The notes below the pieces were generated by a model. It made no database searches, was not told where the DNA came from, and was given only the letters and a program-made list of their open reading frames with translations. From Pseudobdellovibrionaceae bacterium (GTDB taxonomy: Bacteria > Bdellovibrionota > Bdellovibrionia > Bdellovibrionales > UBA1609), in the NCBI GenBank assembly GCA_020635055.1, contig JACKAN010000014.1, positions 40,190 through 104,189 on the forward strand: a DNA stretch of 64,000 nt. The letters are read 5' to 3'. The translations under genes were made by a program, and so were the position numbers. Of this stretch, positions 15,981 to 24,541 are shown in pieces. Every line of letters starts with the position of its first letter. The stretch's first letter is position 1.

Positions 15981-16330
15981 TTGCCAATATTTGAAACAGA
16001 TAGATTGATCAATAAGGAATTAAACGCTAATGATTTTTCACATTGTACAATAAACATTGTAAATTATGATGTGGTTGGTTTTTTGTGTTTAGACGTCCCA
16101 TGAGCTTTTGGTTAGCTAGAAAATGCTGGGGGCAAGGACTAAAGACAGAGGCTATTTAGCCAGTAATGGATTATGCCTTTAATAATTTAGATTTTGATTA
16201 ACTCACTCTAGCCAATGCAGTTGGCAATGTACAATCTTGTCGTCTTAAAGAAAAAATGGGAGTTCAACTTATTCGTTTTAATGGAAAAAAAGAAAGTAAT
16301 GGCAATTTTTTAGCCAATTATCATGCTTGA
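15981..16330 (+). pseudogene. GNAT N-acetyltransferase pseudogene (RimJ/RimL type)
   Basis: Reading through defects gives the family pattern: PIFETDRLI at the start, GFLCLDV, then in another frame SFWLARKCWGQGLKTEAI (the acetyl-CoA loop), PVMDYAFNNLDFD, and LTLANAVGNVQSCRLKEKMG (the N.AS....K.GF motif). There is a frameshift near 16,100 and in-frame TAG and TAA codons. The middle of the domain is also missing. The gene is clearly dead. Confidence 0.8.
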
Positions 16331-16571
16331 ACCCAGTTTAGCATCATAAGAGCGTCCGTCTCAATTGATTTTAAAGATGTTCTAAAGCATCTAAGATTAC
16401 AAGATTGACAAGTTCCGATAGATATTGGCTTCAGCCCCATCTTGGTGAAACTACGCAAAGCCTATGCCTATAAAAGGGGAATGCCTGGGAGCAGAGTCAA
16501 TTTTATTTTTTTAGCATCATTATTGCATAAAATTTAATATCAATTTTTTTTATTTTTTTAAGGAGAAACAT
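16331..16571. other. Intergenic region before the small secreted protein
   Basis: AT-rich sequence with no convincing coding frame. A stretch of T and A rises to the AAGGAG ribosome site at about 16,560. No identifiable terminator or regulatory motif. Confidence 0.35.
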
Positions 16572-16952
16572 ATGAAAAAATTTACAGTCCTAATAGCTAT
16601 GTTTGGTTTCCTTGGAGTGGCCTCAGCTGAAACATTTTTAGGAAAAATGGGTAAAGACACTGAAGTTAAAGTGAGCTTTGATCCTCAAGATGTTGGTGCA
16701 TTCCTTCAGGTCGGCGACCTAAAAATGGAAGGTTTGAGACGGGGCAATAAAGTTTATGCTTCAGTCTTCATAAAAGGGCAAAAGCATACAGAGTATGAAG
16801 TACTTTTGGCTCCAGACTTCCGAGTTGATACTTTATTTGGGAAAATTGTTTATTGGTTCTCAGTCCCTCACGCAGGTTCAATTGGGTGCAAATCTGAGAA
16901 TGACCTAATTATTAGTATCAATCGTGATTATAGTTGTGTTTCAGTAAAGTAA
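16572..16952 (+). CDS. Small secreted protein of unknown function
   Basis: The 126-residue protein has a clear signal peptide (MKKFTVLIAMFGFLGVASA, cleavage after residue 19). The mature part is about 107 residues, mostly beta-prone, with two Cys near the end (GCKSEN and SCVSVK) that could form a disulfide after export. TAAGGAGAAAC precedes the ATG. I do not recognise the family. It stands alone between a pseudogene and an IS relic. Confidence 0.6.
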   Translation: MKKFTVLIAMFGFLGVASAETFLGKMGKDTEVKVSFDPQDVGAFLQVGDLKMEGLRRGNKVYASVFIKGQKHTEYEVLLAPDFRVDTLFGKIVYWFSVPHAGSIGCKSENDLIISINRDYSCVSVK

Positions 16953-17033
16953 AAAAGGGGTCTTCATCAATAACGGGGGCAGGCAGGACTTTAGTAATAC
17001 TAGTGAGATGTGGTCGTCTAGCTGGCCTCACCC

Positions 17034-17076
17034 TTATTTAGAAGGGGGGTATTTGAGACCAATCTCATTTTGAGCC
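17034..17076 (-). mobile_element. Short ISL3-end relic
   Basis: The sequence TTATTTAGAAGGGGG followed by CCAATCTCATTT closely matches 9914-9952, the C-terminus of the ISL3 relic (MRLASTTPF and stop; here MRLVSNTPLL). Only about 40 bases are left. It marks a second, almost erased ISL3 insertion. Confidence 0.45.
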
Positions 17077-17103
17077 TATCAAACCTTCTCTTTATTTTAA
17101 TAT

Positions 17104-17123
17104 ATTTGCATAAGTATGCAAAT
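17104..17123. promoter_or_regulatory. ArsR operator palindrome 1
   Basis: ATTTGCATAAGTATGCAAAT is a near-perfect 20-bp palindrome upstream of the ArsR-type gene. Such 12-2-12-like AT-rich palindromes are the usual binding sites of ArsR/SmtB repressors. Confidence 0.65.
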
Positions 17124-17138
17124 AATGCTTGCAAACAT

Positions 17139-17154
17139 ATGCATACCTATGCAA
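17139..17154. promoter_or_regulatory. ArsR operator palindrome 2
   Basis: GCATACCTATGC (17141-17152) repeats the core of palindrome 1 closer to the start codon. Two related sites spaced about 33 bp centre to centre suggest cooperative autorepression. Confidence 0.55.
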
Positions 17155-17164
17155 TTATAAAAGC

Positions 17165-17503
17165 ATGGCTAATAAATGTTGTGTTTCTAAGAATTTCAAA
17201 AAACTCACTTCGCTTTTTAGAGCATTGGCTGAACCCAATCGTTTAGCGATTTTCCGACATCTATGTAGCTGCGAAGCTTCAGGAGCAAAACAAACCAATG
17301 TGAATGATATTAAGGAGTGTTGTGACGTTGATCTTTCTGTAGTGAGTCGCCATTTGTCAGTACTAAAAGACGCTGGTGTACTTACTTCTGAGAAGAAGGG
17401 CAAGGAAGTTTTTTATTCGCTTAAAGGTCAGGAATTAGCCGATTTATTAAGAAAATTAGCAGACCAAATAGAAGAAAGTATTCAAAAAGGAGAAAAATTA
17501 TGA
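17165..17503 (+). CDS. ArsR/SmtB-family metal(loid)-responsive repressor, Cys-rich
   Basis: The 112-residue winged-helix protein (ATG 17165) has LTSLFRALAEPNRLAIFRHL, the typical ArsR opening, and recognition helix SVVSRHLSVLKDAGVLTSEK. Its Cys content is striking: CC at residues 5-6, CSC near 33-35 and ECCDVD just before the recognition helix, close to where ArsR has its CxC arsenic site. This suggests sensing of arsenite, cadmium or copper (inference). Two palindromes precede it. An upstream in-frame start at 17129 would place the frame inside the operators and is less likely. It overlaps the next small gene by ATGA. Confidence 0.88.
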   Translation: MANKCCVSKNFKKLTSLFRALAEPNRLAIFRHLCSCEASGAKQTNVNDIKECCDVDLSVVSRHLSVLKDAGVLTSEKKGKEVFYSLKGQELADLLRKLADQIEESIQKGEKL

Positions 17504-17616
17504 GTGAAGTAAAAAAAGAAAAAGTTAAATCTTGTTGCGGTGAAAAGACAAAGTGTTGTGCAGGTTTTTTTGCTAAAATTAAAAGTTTATTTTGCTGTAA
17601 AAACAAAAGTAGCTGA
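17500..17616 (+). CDS. 38-residue CC-motif peptide coupled to ArsR
   Basis: The ATG at 17500 overlaps the arsR stop (ATGA) and follows AAAGGAGAAAAATT. The product is 38 residues with three CC pairs: SCCGEKTKCCAGF and LFCCKNKSS, the rest mostly Lys and Glu. Six thiols in three vicinal pairs look like a soft-metal or arsenite-binding peptide (inference). No arsenic efflux or reductase gene follows. It is too short for default gene callers. Confidence 0.6.
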   Translation: MSEVKKEKVKSCCGEKTKCCAGFFAKIKSLFCCKNKSS

Positions 17617-17643
17617 GCAGCGCTTTTTTTTAAGTGATTTATT

Positions 17644-18576
17644 TTACAAAGCCTGGGCATTCATCATTAATTGAGGTTTGCCTTTTTTTCCTGGGCGGAG
17701 TTTCCATTGTTGAGCGCAGTTTTTGGAGCAAGTTTGGCTTTTAATTGGGTCGTCTAAATTTTCCTTGTCTATCAAGGCCGGAGAATCGCATCTTACACAA
17801 TTTATAGGGTGGTTTGCTGGTTGACCTGTGTGAGGGCAGAGTTTTGCCTTTTGAGTGGGATTTAAATTTTGATCTAAGGCAACGCGATGATCAAAGACAA
17901 AACATTCACCATCAAACTGATCATTGGGGTATTCTTCCAAATACTTTAATATCCCACCTTTAAGTTGATAGACATTTTCATAGCCACTCTGTTGCATTTG
18001 CAAAAGACCTTTTTCACAGCGAATGCCGCCGGTACAATAAATGAGTATTTTTTTATCTTTTGGGATTTCATTGGTTTCAAGATACTTTGGGAAATCAGTG
18101 AAAACCTTAATTTTAGGGTCCAAAGCCCCCTTGAATTTTCCCATTTGGGTTTCGTACCAATTTCGCGTATCTATAAGCAAAAAATCCTTTTCCTCTTTAA
18201 GAACACGATTCCATTCTTCGGGAGTTAAATGGTGACACTCTCCCTGGGGCTTTAGTTCGGGAGTATTTAAAGTTACAATTTCTGAACGGAACTTAATTTT
18301 AAATCTGCGAAAGGGATGGCCATTAGGTGATTGAGAATGCTTAAATGTTAAATCAGGGATTTCAAGAGTTTGCCGCAAAAAGTCTTCAAATAGCTTTAAG
18401 TTTTCAAGATATAGGCAAGAAATAGTTGCATTAATCCCTTCACTAGCCATAATCGCCAAACCACGGACACCCAATTCTTTAGCGCGAACTTCTAAAATAT
18501 TTTTAAGTGGGTCCAAGTCATTAAGGGTTTTAAAATAATAAAATCCACTAATATAGGCTGTTTTTTTAGCATTCAT
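17644..18576 (-). CDS. trhO: tRNA uridine(34) hydroxylase TrhO (rhodanese-domain, YceA family)
   Basis: The 310-residue protein matches TrhO, which makes 5-hydroxyuridine at tRNA wobble position 34. The N-terminal domain (1-110) has GLAIMASEGINATISC. The rhodanese domain (about 115-215) contains LLIDTRNWYE and the active-site loop with Cys181 in YCTGGIRCEKG. A C-terminal Cys cluster (CPHTGQP, CVRCDSP, CSKNC) is typical of the longer family members. It is convergent with the arsR-peptide pair, 27 bases away. Confidence 0.92.
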   Translation of the reverse strand: MNAKKTAYISGFYYFKTLNDLDPLKNILEVRAKELGVRGLAIMASEGINATISCLYLENLKLFEDFLRQTLEIPDLTFKHSQSPNGHPFRRFKIKFRSEIVTLNTPELKPQGECHHLTPEEWNRVLKEEKDFLLIDTRNWYETQMGKFKGALDPKIKVFTDFPKYLETNEIPKDKKILIYCTGGIRCEKGLLQMQQSGYENVYQLKGGILKYLEEYPNDQFDGECFVFDHRVALDQNLNPTQKAKLCPHTGQPANHPINCVRCDSPALIDKENLDDPIKSQTCSKNCAQQWKLRPGKKGKPQLMMNAQAL

Positions 18577-18609
18577 AGAAGCCTAAATAAACCTGAAAAA
18601 GTGGACTCG

Positions 18610-20373
18610 TCAAGCAATGTCCACGGGAATGCCCTCTTTGGCAATAATTTTAAGCGCATTTGTAGTCGGGCAGGGGCCCGCTTGAATTTTATAATTAAAT
18701 ACGAGCTCATCCTTGCCCATATCGTCGCGAAAATGGAAATTTACTAACTTGTTTTCTGTGCTTTCCAACTGAGTGAGTTCAAGATCGTGAGTGCTTATAA
18801 TTCCAAAAACGGAATACTGTAGTAATTCGTGAATAACAGCTTTGCTACCGATAAGTCGTTCTCGATTGTTCGTGCCACGAAAAATTTCATCAATAAGAAA
18901 AATAAAATTTTCTCTATTTTTAGCAGCGTTTACCATTCCGGCTACCTGACGAACCTCATAGTAAAAAGTAGAAAGGCCTTGCTCTAAGGAATCCTGTACT
19001 TTCAAACAAGTTCGCAATGGAGCTAGATGAGTCTCAAACTGATCGGCAAAAACAGGGCATCCACATAAAGCTAAAACTTGATTCACACCAAAGGCTCGCA
19101 AAAATGTTGATTTTCCCGACATATTTGAACCAGTAATAAGAATTATTTGCTTCCCGATGGGGAGATTAAAATCATTGCCCACCACTATTTCTTGTGAAAT
19201 CAATGGGTGGATCAGGTTTTTACAAGAAAAAGACTTGTTATCAGAAAAGCTTGGAAAATTAGAGGTTAAAAAATGATAGAAAAGGGTTTGACTCATTAGC
19301 ACTTCAAAATAGCTGATTTCATCAATAACAGAGGGCAGTTCAGCTGCTATTTGGCTTCGCCACTTCTCAACTAAATAAGTGAGCGTATAGTCCCAGGGGC
19401 ATAAGGCATTGAGTACGATATGAACCATGGGGTGGCCTTCGACGCTTAAGAAAGCCATCCATAATTGTAGCTTTTTTAGTTTATTGTGAAGTTTGAGCTG
19501 CAGGCTGTGTTTAAAGTATTTTTTAAATAGACTTTTTCCATTTTGATTTTCAATAAAACGAATAATGGGAAGAAGTTGTAATAACTGCGAGGAAAGCCCA
19601 TGGGCACGACGAAAAGAGTGAGCCACTTGTGCTCGTGTAGCTAATGAAAACAGCAAATACAAAGTAAAAACAAATATTGGGTTTAGCGGAATAGTTCCAG
19701 TTAAACTTAAGGTAACAAGTGTCCATACCAATGCAAACAAAATATAGTGAATACTCAAAAGCAAGTGGAAGCGATGGGTTACGAGAGGTCTTTTTACTTC
19801 ATTGATAGTTTCATCTAGATCAGAGTTTTTTTGACCAAGGTTTGCGACACGCAGTTTTATTAAGGGCCAGTAACTTTTGTTTAATTCTTTAATTAAGTTT
19901 TGTTCATCAATAATTTCCTCTTTATTCATGTTTGGCATGAGGATTTTTTTTAACAAAGCCTTTCGACCTTGGCTAGTCAGAGTTTCATCAATAAGGTTAA
20001 ATATAGAATGATGCCCGGTAATATGTAAATCTTGAGCCAAAGTTTGCACATGGGATGGATAAGAATTAATATCAATGTCTTCGGCCTTGTAAAGACCTTT
20101 TTTTCGGCTGTTCATTCTTTTATAAAATTCAATTAGCTGAGTTAGCTTTTGAATGAATAATTTTCGTTGGGAGGTCAGGGGAATTAAAATTATAAAGGCA
20201 AATGTAAAAAATAGGCTTAAGCTAAAGTAAATATAATTCCATTTGGACAAGGAAGCTGCAAAAAACAACACAAATATAATTAGCCCCACGACCATTCTGA
20301 GATTCATTAAAAGCTGAAGCTTTTCATTATTAAAATTAAGGCTCCGTTGGAGGCTACTTATTTTTTTTGTCAT
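18610..20373 (-). CDS. Membrane-anchored MutS-like ATPase
   Basis: The 587-residue protein ends in a MutS domain V ATPase: Walker A ITGSNMSGKSTFLR (about 410), Q-loop region, Walker B FIFLIDEIFRGTNNRER, and STHDLELTQLE. The N-terminus has two membrane helices (28-45, 49-67) and another hydrophobic pair near 205-245, instead of the mismatch-binding domain I. The core resembles MutS domain III. Such membrane MutS relatives are widespread but uncharacterised, so a mismatch-repair role should not be assumed. It follows the HD-GYP-like gene by 4 nt and may be cotranscribed with it. Confidence 0.82.
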   Translation of the reverse strand: MTKKISSLQRSLNFNNEKLQLLMNLRMVVGLIIFVLFFAASLSKWNYIYFSLSLFFTFAFIILIPLTSQRKLFIQKLTQLIEFYKRMNSRKKGLYKAEDIDINSYPSHVQTLAQDLHITGHHSIFNLIDETLTSQGRKALLKKILMPNMNKEEIIDEQNLIKELNKSYWPLIKLRVANLGQKNSDLDETINEVKRPLVTHRFHLLLSIHYILFALVWTLVTLSLTGTIPLNPIFVFTLYLLFSLATRAQVAHSFRRAHGLSSQLLQLLPIIRFIENQNGKSLFKKYFKHSLQLKLHNKLKKLQLWMAFLSVEGHPMVHIVLNALCPWDYTLTYLVEKWRSQIAAELPSVIDEISYFEVLMSQTLFYHFLTSNFPSFSDNKSFSCKNLIHPLISQEIVVGNDFNLPIGKQIILITGSNMSGKSTFLRAFGVNQVLALCGCPVFADQFETHLAPLRTCLKVQDSLEQGLSTFYYEVRQVAGMVNAAKNRENFIFLIDEIFRGTNNRERLIGSKAVIHELLQYSVFGIISTHDLELTQLESTENKLVNFHFRDDMGKDELVFNYKIQAGPCPTTNALKIIAKEGIPVDIA

Positions 20374-20377
20374 ACTC

Positions 20378-21358
20378 TTAAGATGCCGATTTTACAGAAT
20401 CTTTCAATATCAATCTATACAATGCGCGGTAGCATTCCTTATTAAAGGGTTGTCCCATGACTCTATCGATATACATAACAGCATCCGTAGGAGGGAGTGG
20501 GTTTGGAAAATTCGGGGCTTTCATTGTCAAATTGCAATATTCATTAGCCAGGGCAACGACTTTCGCCATGGGATGAATCTTAATGTCCCTTAATCTACGA
20601 GGGAAACCTTGACCAATAGAATTTTCATGGTGTTCATAAATTATAGAAACCACATCATCAGGAACTAAACCTAAAGATGTGACCATTTCCAATCCACGAA
20701 AAGAGTGAGTCTCATACATCTGATTTTCTTCATAATTCATTAAGGCTCTGGGCTTTTCTACCAAGTCTGGTGGAAGTGATAATTTCCCTACATCATGGAG
20801 TAATCCACCTAAAGAAACTTTTTCAAGTGTGAGTTTGTTTTTCCAGTCCAGTTCATTGGCTAGCATAACTGCCACGGCACTTACGGCCATAGAATGTCTG
20901 AGTAAGTGATTTCCATATTTTTCGAATGCCAAAAACATTTGTGAAATATCTTTGTGATTTTGCACCAGAGCTACAGTGGCTTCTGAAATTTGTCTTACGT
21001 TTTCATAGGTATCTTTACTGATTCCAATTTGATCTAACTGTTCAAAAACAGAATTCGCTGCTGCAGCAATGAATTTTGTTTTTGCGTCTTGATTGAGACT
21101 GGCTTTAGAAACAGCGACCCCAGCAATGGCTATGTTTTGTCGTGTCAAGCGATAATAACTAGAATAGGGTGTCCACAAATAATCTAATTTTTTATCTTTG
21201 TATGTAGATAGGCGATCGGTTTCTGTTTTTGAGCCTTCTTTGGCAATTAAAATGTATTTCGAGTCTGATAGTCGAACATAGAGATCTACAGGGGTTGTCA
21301 TACCATTGATGAGGTCATCAATGGGTACTGGAATCATTTTTTCTTGTCTTTTACTCAT
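20378..21358 (-). CDS. HD-GYP-like protein with degenerate GYP motif
   Basis: The 326-residue protein has an N-terminal region of about 130 residues resembling the DUF3391-type input domain and a C-terminal HD domain with LLHDVGKL and YEHHENSIGQGFPRR. In canonical c-di-GMP phosphodiesterases the loop is HHE..DG.GYP followed by AD..DA. Here it is GQGFP and the later motif is ALANEYCN, so key acidic residues are missing. It may bind rather than cleave its ligand (inference). It is divergent from the ABC transporter. Confidence 0.82.
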   Translation of the reverse strand: MSKRQEKMIPVPIDDLINGMTTPVDLYVRLSDSKYILIAKEGSKTETDRLSTYKDKKLDYLWTPYSSYYRLTRQNIAIAGVAVSKASLNQDAKTKFIAAAANSVFEQLDQIGISKDTYENVRQISEATVALVQNHKDISQMFLAFEKYGNHLLRHSMAVSAVAVMLANELDWKNKLTLEKVSLGGLLHDVGKLSLPPDLVEKPRALMNYEENQMYETHSFRGLEMVTSLGLVPDDVVSIIYEHHENSIGQGFPRRLRDIKIHPMAKVVALANEYCNLTMKAPNFPNPLPPTDAVMYIDRVMGQPFNKECYRALYRLILKDSVKSAS

Positions 21359-21388
21359 AATCTTTTATCGGAAAAATTGAATATCAGA

Positions 21389-21417
21389 TTAACATTCCAG
21401 AGACTTTTATGTTAAAT
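21389..21417 (+). promoter_or_regulatory. Candidate promoter of the ABC transporter-ffh operon
   Basis: TTAACA at 21389, a 17-nt spacer and TTAAAT at 21412 lie 39 nt before the ATG, which is preceded by AAAGGAAC. The match is moderate. Confidence 0.4.
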
Positions 21418-21455
21418 TAGAGATAAAAATAAGAAAACCAAAAGGAACAAGACCA

Positions 21456-22367
21456 ATGGCCCCTCCACTAAAAGTCCAGAACTTAGTTAAAAACTACAAT
21501 AAAGTTCAGGCGGTAAAAAATGTGAGTTTTGAACTTCAACCTGGAGAAATTTTTGGACTACTTGGTCCCAATGGTGCGGGCAAAACAAGTATTATCTCTT
21601 GCATCGTAACTTTAGAGACTCCCAACGAGGGTCTGATTGAAGTTTTTGGTCATGATGTAACTCAACAAGCAAAGGCCGCGAAATATAAAATGGGTTTTGT
21701 TCCGCAAGAATTGATTCATCATGGTTTTTTTAGTGCAGAAGAAATTCTTGAAATTCACTCTGGATACTACTGCATTGTTAATAATCGAGAGCGCATTCAT
21801 TATTTATTAAATGAATTAGGTCTTTGGGAGCACAAAGACAAAAAGGTGCGTCAATTGAGTGGTGGAATGAAGCGCAGATTGCTAGTGGCAAAAGCTTTGG
21901 TGCATGAACCAAGGCTTTTGTTATTGGATGAGCCCACTGCAGGAGTGGATATTGAACTTAGAGAGTCTTTATGGAAGTTTGTATGTGAGCTAAAAAAAGA
22001 AGGTGTCTCAGTTTTGTTAACTACACATTACTTAGAGGAAGCTGAGGAGCTTTGCCAAAGAGTGGGTGTATTGAGCCATGGAAGATTAATAAAGCTGGGA
22101 GAAACTCACGATTTAATTACTGAATTAACACACAGAAGAGTGAGTTTTAGTTTAAAAAATTCACTAAAGAAAATTCATCATGAACTAAAAACAGAGGAGC
22201 TCAATAATCGACACATATTTAATATCCCATACACTAAATCTATTGAAGAGTTATTTAACGAACTTTCTCTTGGGTTAGGGGACGTTACGGATTTAAAGAT
22301 ACAAGAGGGGAGTCTTGAAGATGCCTTCCGGTATTTGCTTGTCGAAGACATGGAGGAAAACAAATGA
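21456..22367 (+). CDS. ABC-2 type exporter ATP-binding subunit
   Basis: The 303-residue ATPase has Walker A LLGPNGAGKTS (about 36), Q-loop FVPQE, signature LSGGMKRR, Walker B LLLLDEPTAGVD and the switch His in LLTTHYLEEAEEL. It belongs to the DrrA/CcmA-like group that pairs with ABC-2 permeases. A C-terminal DUF4162-like tail follows. It overlaps the permease gene by 4 nt. The substrate is unknown. Confidence 0.93.
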   Translation: MAPPLKVQNLVKNYNKVQAVKNVSFELQPGEIFGLLGPNGAGKTSIISCIVTLETPNEGLIEVFGHDVTQQAKAAKYKMGFVPQELIHHGFFSAEEILEIHSGYYCIVNNRERIHYLLNELGLWEHKDKKVRQLSGGMKRRLLVAKALVHEPRLLLLDEPTAGVDIELRESLWKFVCELKKEGVSVLLTTHYLEEAEELCQRVGVLSHGRLIKLGETHDLITELTHRRVSFSLKNSLKKIHHELKTEELNNRHIFNIPYTKSIEELFNELSLGLGDVTDLKIQEGSLEDAFRYLLVEDMEENK

Positions 22368-23155
22368 TAAAGAAAAGAGATATTTTGTCTTTTTCTATGC
22401 TTTATTACAAAGAGCTTCGACGTTTTAATAAAGTTGTAATTCAAACTGTGCTGACCCCCTTGATTACTTCTTCATTGTACTTGTTAATATTTGGTATCAG
22501 TTTAGGAAAAAATATTCATCTACTTGGCGACATTCCTTATTTAGCATTTATAATTCCAGGTTTAGTGATGATGGGTGTTTTAAATAATGCCTATCAAAAC
22601 TCTTCTACATCAATTATTAGTGGAAAGTTCAGTGGCGACTTGCAAGATTTAAAAATCACCCCATTGGGGGATCATCAAATCATTTGGGCCCTGGCTTTGG
22701 GTGGGCTGACAAGAGGTTTAATAGTAGGTGGGATAACTTTTTTTGTTGGTCAAATTTTTTATTACCAAATATATGATAAATTTTTATTGATTGTTCATCC
22801 CTTATATTTAGTAATATTTGTCATAATTGGTGGACTTTCTTTTGCCGTTATGGGCTTGTGTGTCGCTTTTTGGGCTAGAACCTTTGATCAATTGAGTGCC
22901 ATAAGTAGTTTTATTCTTACTCCCCTAATTTATTTGGGTGGAGTTTTCTTTACACTAGAAAATTTGCATCCGACTTGGCAAGCCTTGTCAAAGTTTAATC
23001 CTTTATTGTATCTCATAAATGGCGTGAGACTGGGCATATTAGGGCAATCAGACGTTAGCCTGAATTCTGCCCTTGTGGTTTCTTTTGGATTTTTTCTTTT
23101 TGTATACTTTATAGCGCTAAGAAGTTTGCAAAAAGCGAGTTTTTCAAGGTGGTAA
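22364..23155 (+). CDS. ABC-2 type exporter permease
   Basis: The 263-residue protein has about six membrane helices (from VIQTVLTPLITSSLYLLIFG to SALVVSFGFFLFVYFIALR) and the ABC-2 signature around LTPLIYLGGVFFTLENLHP. With the preceding ATPase it forms a simple exporter resembling YadGH/DrrAB types. It ends 1 nt before ffh, an unusual neighbour that may share its transcript. Confidence 0.92.
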   Translation: MIKKRDILSFSMLYYKELRRFNKVVIQTVLTPLITSSLYLLIFGISLGKNIHLLGDIPYLAFIIPGLVMMGVLNNAYQNSSTSIISGKFSGDLQDLKITPLGDHQIIWALALGGLTRGLIVGGITFFVGQIFYYQIYDKFLLIVHPLYLVIFVIIGGLSFAVMGLCVAFWARTFDQLSAISSFILTPLIYLGGVFFTLENLHPTWQALSKFNPLLYLINGVRLGILGQSDVSLNSALVVSFGFFLFVYFIALRSLQKASFSRW

Positions 23156-23156
23156 A

Positions 23157-24515
23157 ATGTTTGATAATTTGTCGGATAAAATTTTAGGGACATTAAAAAA
23201 AGTTCGAGGACAGGGTCGAATTAGTGAAAAGAACATTGAAGACGCCATAAAAGAAATTCGATTAAGCCTTCTTGAGGCCGATGTAAATTTCAAAGTCGTA
23301 AAAAGTTTTATTGATAGTGTAAAAGCCAAAGCCTTAGGAGCAGATGTCATTGATTCAGTTTCCCCGGGCCAACAATTTACCAAAATTGTACAGGATGAAT
23401 TAACACAAGTTCTGGGTGGAGAAGCTGTTGCTTTAGATTTTAAAAATAGTCAACCAGGTCAACCCTCGGTAATATTTTTAGTTGGCTTACAAGGAACAGG
23501 AAAAACAACAACTGCAGCAAAATTAGCACTATACCTAAGGCAAAAACATGGCAAAAAACCAGGTTTACTTCCTGTAGATATCTACCGTCCAGCGGCGATC
23601 GAACAATTAAAAACCTTAGCAAAACAAAATAACCTTCCTGTTTTCCCATCGGATCCAAGTAGAAAACCTCAAGAACTTTTGGAATCAGCAAAAAAATGGG
23701 CAAAAGAAGAAATGATAGAAGTATTGCTTGTCGATACCGCGGGCCGCTTGCAAATTGATGAAGAATTAATGAGCGAACTTAAAGATTTAAAGCAAATTTG
23801 GACACCCAGTGAAATTTTACTTGTTGCTGACGCCATGTTAGGACAGCAAGCTGTGAATGTAGCTGAGGGGTTTAATAAGTCCTTAGGTTTATCAGGTTTA
23901 ATACTAACTAAAGTCGATGGCGATGCCCGTGGGGGAGCGGCCCTAAGCATTCGTCAAGCCACCGGTGTTCCTATAAAATTTCTTGGTGTTGGGGAAAAGG
24001 TTGGCAACCTGGAAGTTTTTCATCCAGACCGTTTAGCCTCCCGTATTTTAGATATGGGTGATGTCGTCACTCTCGTAGAAAGGGCACAAGAAGTTATCGA
24101 TGAAAAAGATGCCAAAGCCACTGCCAAAAAAATGGCTCGCAATGAATTTACTGTGGAGGATTTTCTGAAGCAGATTCAGATGATGAAAAAGTTGGGTGGC
24201 TTTGAATCCATTATGGGTATGATGCCGGGCATGGGGCAAATGATGAAGGGCTTAAAAAATATGGCTCCACCAGAAAAAGAAATTAAAAAAATAGAAGCCA
24301 TTATTCATTCGATGACTTTAAAAGAAAGACATAATCACAAACTATTAAATGGCTCGCGTCGCAAGCGCATAGCCATGGGAAGTGGCACAGAAGTTAGTGA
24401 TGTTAACAAATTTATTAGACAATTTGAAGAATCGCGGAAAATGATGTCAAAACTTATGAAAATGGGTATGGGAAAAGGAGGATTTCCTGGAATGGGTCGT
24501 GGATTTCCCTTTTAA
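23157..24515 (+). CDS. ffh: Signal recognition particle protein Ffh
   Basis: The 452-residue SRP54 GTPase has an N domain (1-90), a G domain with GLQGTGKTTTAAKLA (G1, about 107), DIYRPAAIEQL, DTAGRL (G3) and TKVDGDARGGAAL (G4/G5 region), and a Met-rich M domain after residue 330 (MKKLGGFESIMGMMPGMGQM). It delivers signal-peptide-bearing ribosomes to FtsY. Length is normal. In many genomes it heads the rpsP-rimM-trmD-rplS cluster; here a hypothetical gene and an IS5 element now intervene. Confidence 0.97.
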   Translation: MFDNLSDKILGTLKKVRGQGRISEKNIEDAIKEIRLSLLEADVNFKVVKSFIDSVKAKALGADVIDSVSPGQQFTKIVQDELTQVLGGEAVALDFKNSQPGQPSVIFLVGLQGTGKTTTAAKLALYLRQKHGKKPGLLPVDIYRPAAIEQLKTLAKQNNLPVFPSDPSRKPQELLESAKKWAKEEMIEVLLVDTAGRLQIDEELMSELKDLKQIWTPSEILLVADAMLGQQAVNVAEGFNKSLGLSGLILTKVDGDARGGAALSIRQATGVPIKFLGVGEKVGNLEVFHPDRLASRILDMGDVVTLVERAQEVIDEKDAKATAKKMARNEFTVEDFLKQIQMMKKLGGFESIMGMMPGMGQMMKGLKNMAPPEKEIKKIEAIIHSMTLKERHNHKLLNGSRRKRIAMGSGTEVSDVNKFIRQFEESRKMMSKLMKMGMGKGGFPGMGRGFPF

Positions 24516-24541
24516 CTTTGAATATGTTAAAAGTGAGGCCT

